Assembly: GCA_016748015.1 (NCBI GenBank)
Contig: JAAOMT010000231.1
Span: 287,682-325,682, forward strand
Source: Geosiphon pyriformis
Taxonomy: Eukaryota; Glomeromycota; Glomeromycetes; Archaeosporales; Geosiphonaceae
Direction of reading: 5' to 3'
DNA: 38,001 nt
Shown here one piece after another: positions 20,687-31,039 of this stretch (position 1 is its first letter; each line of letters starts with the position of its first letter). The notes beneath the pieces were generated by a model, which saw nothing but the letters and a program-made list of their open reading frames with translations, ran no database searches and had not been told where the DNA came from. The position numbers and the translations under genes were made by a program.

Positions 20687-21668
20687 ATGTCGCAAGAGAA
20701 GAAATTGTCACGTAGTGCTCGCTATAATAAAAAACGTAGGCTTAATAAAGAAAAATCAATATTATCGATAGAGCAAAACGAACATACGTCCATATTATCG
20801 TCGAATCAGAGATTTTGCGCGCCGTGCGTCACTTTCGACCCAAGCTAGGTACATTATTATTTTTGATTAATACTCAGCGCAGACCGTCTCGTCAGTAGCT
20901 TTTTCGTGTCTTTACTATTGTAAGTGATTGGTCAGCCATTCAAGTATTGTGTTGGGTATACTTAGTATGTCGTGTTCGAAAGGGCATGATCACCTTATGG
21001 TAAAATGGTACATTTTCGTAACATCGTGGATTCGGGATGCGTCACGGATGTCGAGGGCAAAACTTTGATTTACTTGGGAGTGCTTTGACGATGGTGCCGT
21101 GAAAAAAGCCACCGAAGCTGGAAATCATTATTATTTCCACACCTTGAGTAATCCTTCGCACCGTAGCAACGATTTCTGGGAAAATTTTATAGAGCATTTT
21201 GGCACGTACACACGAAACAATCTCTTACCTTTCACCAGCTCAAATACAGCAAGTTCGCATAACATTGATCACCGATGATGCGTTAACGCTCTGTTGCGCG
21301 ATCTCGATCCACTTTCAATTTCCGTTAATCAATTCATGCGAGAATATTACGGGGGGTTATATGAGAAACTAGAAAATTTATCGTTGGGGGCTTTTGGACC
21401 TCGACCTTTTGGGGTCTTCCCGATGATCGCGATTAATTTTAACACGATCAGCGATTACCACTGGGACGATCGCGATGAGCCAAACTCTCTCTGTTTTTTG
21501 GTGGCATTAGGAGATTTTGAGGGTGGTGAGCTTTGCTTTCCACAACTCCAGATTGTAATACCTCTTCGGGTTGGACAAATCGTAGCGGTTTCCTCGCGTC
21601 TACTTCTCCATGGTAATTTTCCAGTGACTCGAGGAATCCAGCCCCCCTTGAGGCCCATTATAACGTGA
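20687..21668 (+). pseudogene. 2OG-Fe(II) dioxygenase pseudogene in a GC-rich island
   Basis: An N-terminal frame from ATG 20687 (MSQEKKLSRSARYNKKRRLN, strongly basic, nuclear-signal-like) stops at TAG 20846. After a disordered stretch, MVHFRNIVDSG...KTLIYLG (near 21008-21085) ends in a stop. It is followed in another frame by WECFDDGAVKKATEAG, FHTLSNPSHRSNDFWENF and, after a TGA at 21276, the catalytic part to 21668. That part shows DYHWDD (His and Asp of the iron-binding HxD), a double-stranded-helix strand GDFEGGELCFPQL, then LLLHGNFPVTRG with the distal His and the 2OG-binding Arg. The family pattern is like fungal TE-associated dioxygenases of the TET/JBP kind; exact subfamily is uncertain. 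The C-terminus after VTRG diverges (IQPPLRPIIT). GC content is clearly higher than in all neighbours, suggesting a different origin or a transposon passenger. Confidence 0.65.
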
Positions 21669-21739
21669 TGTGATTTGCTCCATTTTGTGGCTATATATAA
21701 AATCAGATGGATTAATATGCGTCAAAGACACTTGCTCCG

Positions 21740-22105
21740 CTATAAAAATTCTTTATGTACCTTTGTACAATAATATACCTTGTTCTTATTTCGCTTCTTT
21801 TTAGACTTGTGTATCTTTTTTAATGGCACATTAATGGGTAAAGTATCAGAACCAGATGGATTGGATCGGAACAATTTGAATCCGAGGTATCATAATTGAT
21901 TTAGGGTGCTTATCCAACTTAGCATTAGACTTCAATTCAAATCCACACTTACATCTTGCCTTTCTATCCCTTAGCTCAAACTCGACCGCAATTAATCTGG
22001 AATAAATATATACAAAGTAAACCCATTTACGAGAATTTTACCTGGAACCTTATATGAAGATACCACCCACAACTTCTGAGGTACGCCGGCTATAGTCCGA
22101 ATAGG
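21740..22105 (-). pseudogene. Unidentified coding remnant, convergent to the dioxygenase
   Basis: Three successive minus-strand frames each read like protein. 22105-21992: PIRTIAGVPQKLWVVSSYKV then PGKILVNGFTLYIFIPD. 21995-21846: LIAVEFELRDRKARCKCGFE then LKSNAKLDKHPKS, ending at a TGA. About 21880-21740: FRSNPSGSDTLPINVPLKKI then a basic HKSKKKRNKNK tail to TAG. The CxC(x)nH spacing (CKCGFELKSNAKLDKH) could be part of a zinc-binding site. I do not recognise the family. Composition is GC-richer than the spacer and similar to the adjacent dioxygenase pseudogene, so both could belong to one decayed element. Frame changes mean it is not functional as it stands, unless unusual introns are involved. 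Confidence 0.45.
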
Positions 22106-22392
22106 TCAGGAATGATATTGACATTTTCGTTTGCTACGGAAGATTAAAATTGCAGCGTGAGAAATTACTTGGGTGACTTTAATAGATACTGCATCCAGCG
22201 ATCATTTAGCTTTATCGGTTGCGTAACAAAATAATGGTTTGACCAATACCAAAACACGTTATTTAGAAAAATATTTTATTCACACCACAAAATTGTAACA
22301 AATTCTAGATTTGGACATCCAACCTCTTCTACATTTGGTCATAGTCAGAAGCAAAAGCTTATTTTTTAAAACATTGGCAAAAAGGTTAATTG

Positions 22393-24406
22393 CTATTCTC
22401 TTCTGTATACTTTAACAAATAACGGATTCTTCATTGGAAGGGTAATTGATGCCCCGTAGGTAACTGGTTCTTCTGACGGTACCAGTTCAAACCGAAAGGA
22501 TTTCATCATTGCTGTAATTAAAATTAGCGCCTCGACTGTTGCAAATTGTTGTCCAAGGCTGAATTGAACCAGAAAATTAATAGAAACCACAAAGTTTTTG
22601 TTTATCGTGTGAACATATACCAACCACATTCTCGGCCCGGCATTAAATGCAGGGAATTTGAAAGGACTTGGTCGTAGCACATCTTCATGTTCCAAAAAGC
22701 GTTCTGGCTTAAATTCAGTAGCTTCTGGACCCCAAATACTTTTATCTCTTCCCATTGTATATGAGCTCCATCCTGCTATATCCCCGACATAAATAGGAAT
22801 ACCTCCCGGCAATAAATCATCTTTTAGACATTCCTTATATTAAAAAAGGAGTTCTTTAAAATTGATTCACTTAAGTATTAAGTTCATATAAAATTTCACC
22901 TTGGCATTCCTTGGTACAGGCGGATGAAGCCGTAATGTTTCCAACCATGTGGCATTAGTATACTTGAACGTGTTAATGGTGTCAAAGGTAGCTAGGGAAT
23001 CTTTTGAACTAAGCATATTATCGATTTCTTTGGAAAGTGAAACTTCAATATTTGGATGAATTATGATATTGTATAACATCCAAGCTAATGACTGTAATTA
23101 AATCATTTAAAAATTTCAATAAATATCATGATACACCAGAATAGAATTAAAGGATTTGAATTAAATCATATTTCATACTTGAGCTGTCGTGTCTCGCCCT
23201 ATAAATGAAATGAAAACTTTTAAAGTGAAGGCAAAGCACTATTTTGTAGTTTTAATACACTAACCTGCAATCATCAAATTCAAAAGGATATCTCGTAATT
23301 CTTTATCAGTTAGCGCTTCCCCATTTTCAAACTCAGTATTCATAAATAAATTCAACAAATCTGTTGATTTTATCGTAGCATCAGGATTGATACGTCGCTT
23401 CTTGATGAACTGGTAAGAGAAATCGTCAAGAATATCTCGAGCTACACGGAATTTCCGACCATGCTTTGTCAACTTTTCAGTCAAAGGCCAAAAATAATGA
23501 ATCCCACGAAAATCGAGAGCTGATTGAGCATAATCAAAAGCGGCTGCGAACACATTCGGTATTTCGGGTTCATTCAAGGTTTCCAGCTCTTCGCTAAAGC
23601 AAATTCTTTTTTTTTCAAAAATCAAGTTAATAAATTAGGGATTTACTTCAATGGTCAAATTTTAGTCTCATTAATGTTCATACTTGACAAATGTATCCAT
23701 AGTGAACCGGTAGAAAAATGATTTTATGTCGATAATTTTTCCACAAGCAGCAACTTGCGACAAAATCTTCAACGCGTTTCGAGTCTCTTGTTCAAACACA
23801 ACGCAGATAATGTCACGGAAATTTCTAGCTTGAAACAATTGGCTTGTTACTTTTCGTTGGAATTTCCAATAGGGGCTTGAAAATTTTCAAATTACAGTAG
23901 AAATTTAAACAAAGAATCACGTTAAATTAGTGGGGAAATAAGTGGAGACAATAAAAATACCCATCAACATTAAATATTCCATCCCCAAAGACATCTTTGA
24001 AATTCATGATCATTCTTGATGGTTTAGAGTAATTAAGGTGATTTGTTTTCAAGATGTGTTCAACGCCTTCCGGAGTATTGAAAAATATTAATCGACCACC
24101 TGGGATTGTCAAAGTGCTATTTGATACCAAAGAAAAAAGTAAATTATTATAAAATTCTAATAATGACATGAACTGTAATGATATTTACAAATTGGGACCA
24201 TATTTCTCATTCAATTCATATATAATATCATGGATCTGTCCCCTATTTCTAACTAAAAGTAAATTTCCAATAATGGGGTAACCTTTAGGCCCTTTCAGAT
24301 CTGGTCTTGAAGCAGTGCCAACAGCTCTGTCAGGATATTTGACCACCAAATAAATGGTAAAAAACAAAAGGAAAGTTAAAAGATAGATGGCAATTTCAGT
24401 AAACAT
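22393..24406 (-). CDS. Cytochrome P450 monooxygenase (CYP52/CYP86-like), eight exons
   Basis: Exons (minus): 24406-24189, 24116-23961, 23875-23684, 23605-23265, 23198-23179, 23091-22900, 22833-22625, 22558-22393; 497 residues. All seven introns are GT-AG, 66-87 bp, and every junction keeps frame. Residues 1-25 form an N-terminal membrane anchor for the endoplasmic reticulum; then the proline-rich hinge LKGPKGYPIIGN. The oxygen-binding I-helix reads MIAGRDTTAQ (about 299-309). The ExxR motif is WLETLR (Glu360, Arg363). FKPERF precedes the haem loop FNAGPRMCLGQQ (Cys443). The C-terminal SITLPMKNPL is typical of fatty-acid omega-hydroxylase-like P450s, so oxidation of a fatty acid or alkane is plausible but unproven. 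Exon 5 is only 20 nt. The intron at 22624-22559 splits the haem Cys codon and has no in-frame stop, so it reads through as 22 extra codons if retained. Confidence 0.93.
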
Positions 24407-24506
24407 GGTTCTATAAAGTTTTCAAGTAAGAGGATGCTTTCAAAAAGTTGGTCTTGTAAAATGTCGTTCTTTATTGAAATTATGCTCATTTTGATTCACC
24501 CCCTTA

Positions 24507-24518
24507 CTTTTTATATCC
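24507..24518 (-). promoter_or_regulatory. TATA box of the P450 gene
   Basis: On the minus strand 'ggatataaaaag' lies about 100 bp upstream of the P450 ATG, in a less AT-rich stretch, which makes it more credible than most A/T runs here. Confidence 0.45.
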
Positions 24519-24636
24519 TATTGGAAGGGGCGAACATTGTTGATTGCCTTTACTTTAAATAAGTAACTTACTCTATGCATAAATTTTAAGTAGCATAAAT
24601 AAATTGCGAATAGTTATTTATCCTTACAAACCATGA

Positions 24637-24969
24637 ATGGAATGCGTGAAGATTTTACGCGATTTGATCAGCGATTCAAAATTCACGTTGAATTATGATT
24701 ACGAAGGCTGTTTGCAGATTGAGGAAGAGCCTTTTACATCATTATCTACTAGTACCGGGGAGTCACCAAACATCTGTTGACGCTCAACCATTAAGTTAAA
24801 TATTGAATCAGAGTTTCTTCAACCATACAATATAAGGCAGCTTGATCACTGGATTCAAGGCAAAGACGAAAACATTCCTTTTCAAAACCGAGTTGGAAAT
24901 AATTTTAAGTTACTAATTCGACAGATTCTCAATTTAAAAATAAAAATAAAATTTTTAGTTAACATATAA
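24637..24969 (+). pseudogene. Unidentified coding remnant, divergent from the P450
   Basis: ATG at 24637 opens MECVKILRDLISDSKFTLNY then DYEGCLQIEEEPFTSLSTST, with a TGA at 24778. The same frame continues past the stop with RSTIKLNIESEFLQPYNIRQ then LDHWIQGKDENIPFQNRVGN before dissolving into A/T-rich sequence and stopping at 24967. Composition (acidic, mixed, GC-richer than flanks) argues for real coding ancestry. No family is recognised. It could be exon 1 of a short gene ending near 24780, or a decayed pseudogene. Confidence 0.4.
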
Positions 24970-25536
24970 TTAGTACATTAATTTATTAAAATAATATAAA
25001 TTTACATAAAATTATTATTCTGCCTATTATATATTAATTACTTTTAACATCCTTTTTTTTGAAATTAAAAAAATAGTTTCAATTTTTGCAAAGTTATTAT
25101 TAATATTAAGGAAAACCCATTTTTTTATAACACAAATCATGTATATATATACTATTAAAGATTGAAATGATGAGTTAACAAATAGCAAAAAATAAAGTAA
25201 TAAAAAGCAATATAAATCAGAATTACAGCTACCAATGTTTTCAAAAGAAATCTAAAAATTGAAAAAGAGTTTGTAATTGTTAATAAAAAATAACAGCTGT
25301 TGTAATCTTACGTCTCAATCGGTCTTAGGATTTAATAAGAAATTTTAATTATTTTTAACAGTTATTTATTTAAAACATGATTTAAGATGGTTAAAATCAA
25401 ATACTATAAATAAAAAATGTTTTCTAATTATAAAATGCAATAGGTTTTAGCGTTAAAAATAATATTTTATCTTTTAAATTTTATACTCACAAATATTTTT
25501 CTTCACACAGAATTTTTATTAATAAAATTCAATCTA

Positions 25537-25540
<4 letters not shown>
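24970..25540. other. AT-rich spacer
   Basis: I see nothing supportable; the sequence is low-complexity A/T. Confidence 0.6.
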
Positions 25541-25567
<27 letters not shown>

Positions 25568-25607
25568 GTTATTATTAACGAGTGCAGCCCAACCACTACC
25601 TATTACA
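25541..25607 (-). mobile_element. Minimal LINE 3' end with (TAA)n tail
   Basis: On the minus strand, 'tagtggttgggctgcactcg' (25598-25579) is followed directly by a (TAA)n tail (25577-25541). This matches the 3' tag of the LINE at 3227-3247 with one mismatch in 21 and has the tail type common in LINE insertions. Only about 25-30 bp of element precedes the tail, so this would be an extreme 5' truncation. Confidence 0.65.
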
Positions 25608-25609
25608 AC

Positions 25610-27680
25610 ACAATCACGGAAAATTCAAATTACTGCTGAAAAACTGCAAAATTAATTTTAGAATATATAAAATAAAATAAATAGCATCTAAAATAATATT
25701 TTTTTGACTATAGTTCCTAATTTACTTTTAAGTTTTGATTTAAATTATTTAAATTATTTAAAACAAAATTCATTTATTTACAGTTTTTTGTTTATAAGCT
25801 GAAATTAAACAAAATAAATTTAAACAAATTTTAAACAATATTTAAGATACATAATTAATTGCCACTAAGACAATTAAATAAATCTTTTAGTTAAAACAAA
25901 ATTTTTATGTAATAATTTATTTTATGTTTCTACCAAACAAACACCATTTTTTGTAAACTATAATTATTATTTTAAATTTAATATATTATTTTTTGGAACA
26001 ACAAATTTTGCAACTGTGAATTATGTAAACTGATTACAATATACTTATTTAAAAATAAAAAACTGTATAATTTTAATACCAAAAATTAGCGGATTAAAAA
26101 TAACAAAAGCCTTTCAAATTCAAATTGGCAATTAAGTTTGGCTTTTTTAACATAATATTTATATTAATTAATTTGCGAAAAGTTGAATTTCAAAAAAACT
26201 TAAACAATTTAAAATTATTGACCAAATCAATTCAAGAACTATTACACTATTATTTTTAAGTTACATTATTATTATTTCCAATAAACTAGTTCTTTTAGTT
26301 ACATTATTATTGTCTAATTAATTATTTTTTAGTAAACTAGTTATGAAAAGAAGTGTATTAAAAAAAAGAAAAAATATTTTTTTATTCTAATGATAAAATT
26401 TTGTTTGTAAGTATTAAGAAAAATTTTCGATTTTAAAAAATAATTTTATTATAAAAATTTGAAAACAAAGAAATAAACAAATTTTTTCTAATTTTTTTTT
26501 TATTAAAAAATATTTTGTAAATTACATTACATGATAATTTTATTATGATGTAATTCTATAAAAATAGTTTTATACAATCATATTTTTTTATAATTGCAAA
26601 TTTGAAAAATTTTTGTGTATTTAATTCCATAAAATTATAACTGTATTCTTATTCCAGAATAAATTTATATTTATTTTAAAAAATAGCATTCATTATTTTA
26701 AAAAAATTAATATTTTTAATATTTAATAAATTTTCTTTATTATTTATTATAAGAATTAGTTAGTTATTTTAATGAGATTAATATCTATTTTTCAACTTTA
26801 ACACTCATTCACAATACTTTAAAGAAATCTAAACATTAAATTAAAATTGAACCTTTGAAAATACTATTTAAAAAAATAATTTACCATTTCTGAATACAAA
26901 TAAATTGAATTTTATATAACCACTTTTTAACATTTTATAAAAAAGAAATTGATATTTAAATGACACAAAAAAACAAAAAAAGAGTTATAACATAGGTTAG
27001 AAGAACTTTGAAGCCAGCTAAAAAACCATGTAATCACAACATTGAAAACAGCAGCAATAATTTGGATCTTGAACAATATTTTTTTGAAAAAAAGTTGTAC
27101 ATTATTACAAAAAACATTGAATTTCAAGGCTTCTCTCTAAAAGTAAATTACAGGTATAAAAAATATGGCAAAATTTTTGTTCAACTTTTAAACTAAAAAA
27201 GATTTGATACCTAAAGGTGAGCATTTTCATTGGGTAAAAAGATTTTTTTTAAATTTATTTTGGCATTATTTGCACTGAGATTACACTCATATTTTAGAGA
27301 TATATGAAAAATTTAGTGTTAAATCAATAATTATGAATTTTCAGTTTAATAACAAAACTTTTAAGGAATTTTTCATATTTTCAATAATTAAAACAGCAAT
27401 ATTTTGAATTTACTCAAGTTTTCTTTTAAAAAACCAAATTACAGCCGTTATTCATCAAAATGTTACCCAAAAAACTCTTTATGAGAAAAATCTTGAAGAA
27501 TTCACTAATAATCAATACGCTTTAATTATATCAAAGAAAAAAGTTTTAAATTTATGGAAGCTTTATGAATTTTTATTTATGCCATGATCTTCAATAAAAT
27601 TTGCACAGTAAATATGCGAATTAACATTCTAATTACTATAAACGTAATGATGAACAAAGGTACAAATTTATATTATTGTT
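25610..27680. other. AT-rich spacer
   Basis: There are no supportable genes. Overlapping opposite ORFs at 26927-27127 and 27008-27196 share one low-complexity stretch and are judged spurious, though 26990-27190 is slightly less AT-rich. Confidence 0.55.
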
Positions 27681-27884
27681 GTTTGTTCGGCGTAAAATTT
27701 TGGGGCACAATATATATGAATTTTGTTGGGGGTAAATTTTGGCTAACATGTGAGAATCTCTGAATTTTTATTTGTCTGAATTTCCTTAAATATAATTCAA
27801 GGGTTTCAAGCCTCAAAGAGGAATAATCTTTTGCAAGATCAACGTTAAAAATCTTCAATCTTTTCTTTAGGTTCATCAAGTATC

Positions 27885-28391
27885 ATGTCTAACCCTTGGT
27901 TCTTTTTGAATGTCGGCAACTCACAAGGCACTCGCTCTTTACACTTGACTAAATTAAATACTGAAACCTCTGAGAACGTTGTCAGTAAATATGTGGGTGA
28001 AGATAATGATCAAAGTTGGGCTATAATCGCCCCATTGAACCCAGATTACACAGGTTCATATAATATCATCAACAAAGGATCAGAAGTCGCTCTTAGTTAT
28101 AATCCGGTGACTTTCGGAGTAGAAGCGAAAGAGTTGGATAGACATGATGCTGGTTTCGTTTGGAAATTAGCCAAAGTAAATATTGGGCCAGACCCATCTC
28201 AACAGCCTGGTTCCCCACGAATCGTTGGTGGCCCATTTAAAGAAGTTTGGTCAATTATTCCTTACCTCTTTGAAAATTATCGATTGACTGGGGGAGAAAA
28301 TAATGCTCCAATTACCATTCAACCTTTAAAAGCAGAGGCGACAAAACCTTATATTAACTATTTTCAAAGATGGCGCCTGGTTGATATTTAA
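27885..28391 (+). CDS. Beta-trefoil (R-type) lectin-like protein, single exon
   Basis: The protein has 168 residues from ATG 27885 to TAA, with no intron, no signal peptide and no membrane segment, so it is probably cytosolic or unconventionally released. Three repeats of a sugar-binding beta-trefoil are suggested by QxW-like positions: NDQSWAIIAP (43-45), GFVWKLAKV (91-93) and the terminal QRWRLVDI (161-163), with an extra EVWSIIP at 120-122. Each is followed by Y.I.N or NYRL patterns (GSYNIINKGSEVAL, ENYRLTGGENNAPITI). Fungal lectins of this type bind galactose- or GalNAc-containing glycans and serve in defence or storage; here ligand specificity cannot be read. Codon use and GC content stand out from the surrounding DNA. 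'ctttag' at about 27865-27870 could be the acceptor of a 5' UTR intron. Confidence 0.78.
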   Translation: MSNPWFFLNVGNSQGTRSLHLTKLNTETSENVVSKYVGEDNDQSWAIIAPLNPDYTGSYNIINKGSEVALSYNPVTFGVEAKELDRHDAGFVWKLAKVNIGPDPSQQPGSPRIVGGPFKEVWSIIPYLFENYRLTGGENNAPITIQPLKAEATKPYINYFQRWRLVDI

Positions 28392-28394
28392 TAA

Positions 28395-29995
28395 TATTTT
28401 GATATAAATTTTAAAAGTTTAAATTTCAAGATATTAAATATCTCGGCTCATACTCAAACTGAATGAAAATTTGTAATAATTAATAGCGATAAAGTAATTG
28501 GGCTTGGGTAAAACGCGATTCATGACCAAGATGCATCCGGAATCGAATTGTAGTGTTTTACAAAGGAAGAAATTAAATGAGTTGCTATTTCTCCTTACTT
28601 TTCATAAAATCATTGTAACGATATGATAATTTCCAGATATAATTGAAACCAATTTGTCATAAAAAAGTTTTTTTTGGAACTTGTCAAGATGTCCTAATGA
28701 ACTATCCAGGTGTCCTATCAGGGTAGATTTTAACAAAATTTGCTGCTGAAATTTCCACAAAAGGTTTGAACTCACAGAAAAGTGTTCTTTCACAACAAAG
28801 GCTCTACACAACTATTGTCACCAATATATGTAATAATTGTTGGAACATCAAAAACTTTCGCCATAATAAATAGCTTTGCGTATGTTTAGATTTAGGGAAG
28901 CTAGAATGCTCAAAAACTTTGATTTTTAAGGAAACTCTTTGTTCGTGCAAAATTGTCAAATCCCATTTAGAGAAAAAGTAAACTCTACTTACAAAGCAAA
29001 AGTCACATGATTCAAATCAAGTGACATTGGATAGCGAATATAAATCAAGAGAATTTTGGGATAAAATTCTCTATACTTTCAAAATTTTAAATATCTTGAT
29101 TGTAATGGTTTAGTATAGTCTCTTAAAACTTTATTCCCAAGAAGCAAGATGAGAATTTGTGAAACCTTTCCCATTTGAAAATCATCAAATTTTTTTGATA
29201 AATAGTAGAAATTTAAATATTTCTTTTCAAGATGTAGTTATTACTAATAGGCAGCTTTATCATAATTTTCGAATCTTTATCAAAAAGGGTTTTGCCGCAT
29301 TTGAAATATAAAAACCATCAGATGATTTTTTCATTTCAACTTTGATGATTAAAGTCCCCAAATGGTTAAATCTTTTATATAATTTGAGACTGAGAGGGAA
29401 TATTATTATTATTTGAAAGCAAAATAATTTTAAAGTACAAATTCATCTCAGAAAGTTTTAGTTTTTATACCAACCAATTTTCATCTACTTTTCCACTCCA
29501 GTGATCATAATTCATATATCTAAAATTTCTCGATATTCAACCTAAATAGTTTTGAAAAAAATTATATATCTCTCACATATTTAAAAGCAAGATTTTTTTC
29601 TGTTTTAAACTTTTAACGAAATGTTAAAATGATTTAATTTCAATCATTATTGAATTTAAAAGAGGAAAATTTGAAAACTAGATTTGGGAAGTCTTTTTTT
29701 AAAGTAATAATGGTTTTTTCTTCATATGAATTTTTTTATAAAATTAAAAATTTACAAATACATTTTATATTATTTAATCGTTACTTTTTTTTTTGAATTT
29801 CCAAAATCGTATTTAATACGTATCATTTGATGAGAAGACTGGTCAAAAATTTACTTTTAAATCAAATCGCAAAATTATTCAACAAAATGAAAATAGTTCT
29901 TGTTCAATTTTTGTATCTTGAATTCTCACAAAATTTTGAGAATCAACGGTTCAAGTAATTATTTTAAGATTTAAAATAAAGGTTTACTTTTTTAT
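28395..29995. other. Intergenic region
   Basis: There is no supportable gene. A minus-strand ORF at 28602-28811 (69 codons, with a GHLDSSLGHLD repeat) lacks family features or context and is within chance expectation. Confidence 0.5.
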
Positions 29996-29999
29996 CCCA

Positions 30000-30052
30000 T
30001 AAGTCCCAAGTCCCAAGTCCCAAGTCTCAAGTCTCAAAATCAAAATCAAAAC
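30000..30052. repeat. Heptamer minisatellite grading into a hexamer
   Basis: Three units of 'aagtccc' are followed by two of 'aagtctc' and then two of 'aaaatc'. Unit change by single C-to-T steps is visible directly. Confidence 0.9.
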
Positions 30053-30059
30053 ATTTTAA

Positions 30060-30525
30060 ATGAGATTATAAAATTGTAAAGTATAGTGAAAAAATCCCAA
30101 AATTTTGCATTAAGCAACCAAAAAAAGTATTATCTTAAACAAACCAAAAAACATCAAGAAAAGTGAAAGAAAATTTTCCTCAAGAAATTATACCCAATTC
30201 GATTAAAACTGTAAAATGAACAAAAAATAAAATCACAGATTTTTTTTGAAAAATTTAACTTGATTAAAAATATTAAATAGAATGAAATATTTAAATGGAA
30301 TATGCATAAACCGTTTTAGTTGGTTCAGCCAAGAGTGTGAATCATATAAAAAGAAAGTTGAAAAGAACAATATAAATTTGACTAAGTGAATTCAGGAAAA
30401 AATTTGTGTTTTGGTTGAGGCTGAATCAACCTATTGTGATGGCTTGGATGAGTTTTTATAAAATGTGACGATTGGAAATGAAAAAAATCTAAAGGAGCCA
30501 TCAAAAACTTACCATCAAGTTCAAA
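30060..30525. other. AT-rich spacer downstream of the small secreted-protein ORF
   Basis: There are no supportable genes. 'ggtaagtttttgatgg' on the minus strand near 30510 looks like a donor site, but no matching exon was found. Confidence 0.45.
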
Positions 30526-30531
30526 TGAAAA

Positions 30532-31026
30532 TCAATTGATCCTTAATATAAATAACGGCGAATTACCTTTGGTTGGATCCGTAAGATATTGCGGTTCAAT
30601 AGCACGAGCAAAAATTATTTTAAGCTGTCTAAAATTCCTAGAGAGTTCCTCTATTTGAGTCGTTTCTTTAGAATATTTTTTTTTATGTCTACTGTTTCTC
30701 CTTCTTCTTTGACAAAAAGCTTGCTTGAGATCAAAACAAAAATCTTGGATACAAAAGTCACTCTTCGTAGCAAGAGAGTTTCTACAAGATTGATATAAGG
30801 ATCTTTTGAAAAAAAACTTTCTAAGGGTTGCCAAATTCTTTAGAATTTTTCCCATTGTGGCTTGGAGCTTTCTCGTAGCTTGCCAGATTTTTCCTTTGCC
30901 ATTGCAATCTGCGGTCATTGCTAAGCGTAACAGTTGGTCGTTTTGGTGGATCTGCGTGGCGCCAAGAAAACTCGCTAGGAAGATCAGCATTGCCAGAAAT
31001 ACGACGAAAATAAGGATTATGATCAT
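30532..31026 (-). CDS. Small secreted cysteine-containing basic protein (effector-like candidate)
   Basis: The protein has 164 residues from ATG 31026 to TAA 30532. Residues 1-23 (MIIILIFVVFLAMLIFLASF then LGA) form a long hydrophobic segment that fits a signal peptide, or a signal anchor. The rest is basic, with five cysteines (41, 81, 92, 97, 105), a helical stretch (WQATRKLQATMGKILKNLAT) and a dibasic cluster QRRRRNSRHKKK at 106-117 that could be a processing site or nuclear signal. No known domain is recognised. Small secreted proteins of this kind are typical effector candidates in symbiotic fungi, but that role is inference. The region is GC-richer than its flanks, supporting coding. 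ORFs at 30589-30798 and 30806-31036 on the other strand are its shadows. A splice donor (AAAG|GTAATT near 30567) might alter the C-terminus. Confidence 0.5.
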   Translation of the reverse strand: MIIILIFVVFLAMLIFLASFLGATQIHQNDQLLRLAMTADCNGKGKIWQATRKLQATMGKILKNLATLRKFFFKRSLYQSCRNSLATKSDFCIQDFCFDLKQAFCQRRRRNSRHKKKYSKETTQIEELSRNFRQLKIIFARAIEPQYLTDPTKGNSPLFILRIN

Positions 31027-31039
31027 GATGACCTAGATA

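Noticed and set aside
21455-21658. 67-codon minus-strand ORF
   Set aside because: Antisense to the dioxygenase catalytic region.
23524-23721. 65-codon plus-strand ORF
   Set aside because: Antisense to P450 exon 4 and intron 3.
26927-27196. Two opposite overlapping ORFs
   Set aside because: Low-complexity K/N/F sequence, mutually antisense; neither supported.
30589-31036. Two plus-strand ORFs
   Set aside because: Antisense shadows of the small secreted-protein frame, which has the signal-peptide architecture.
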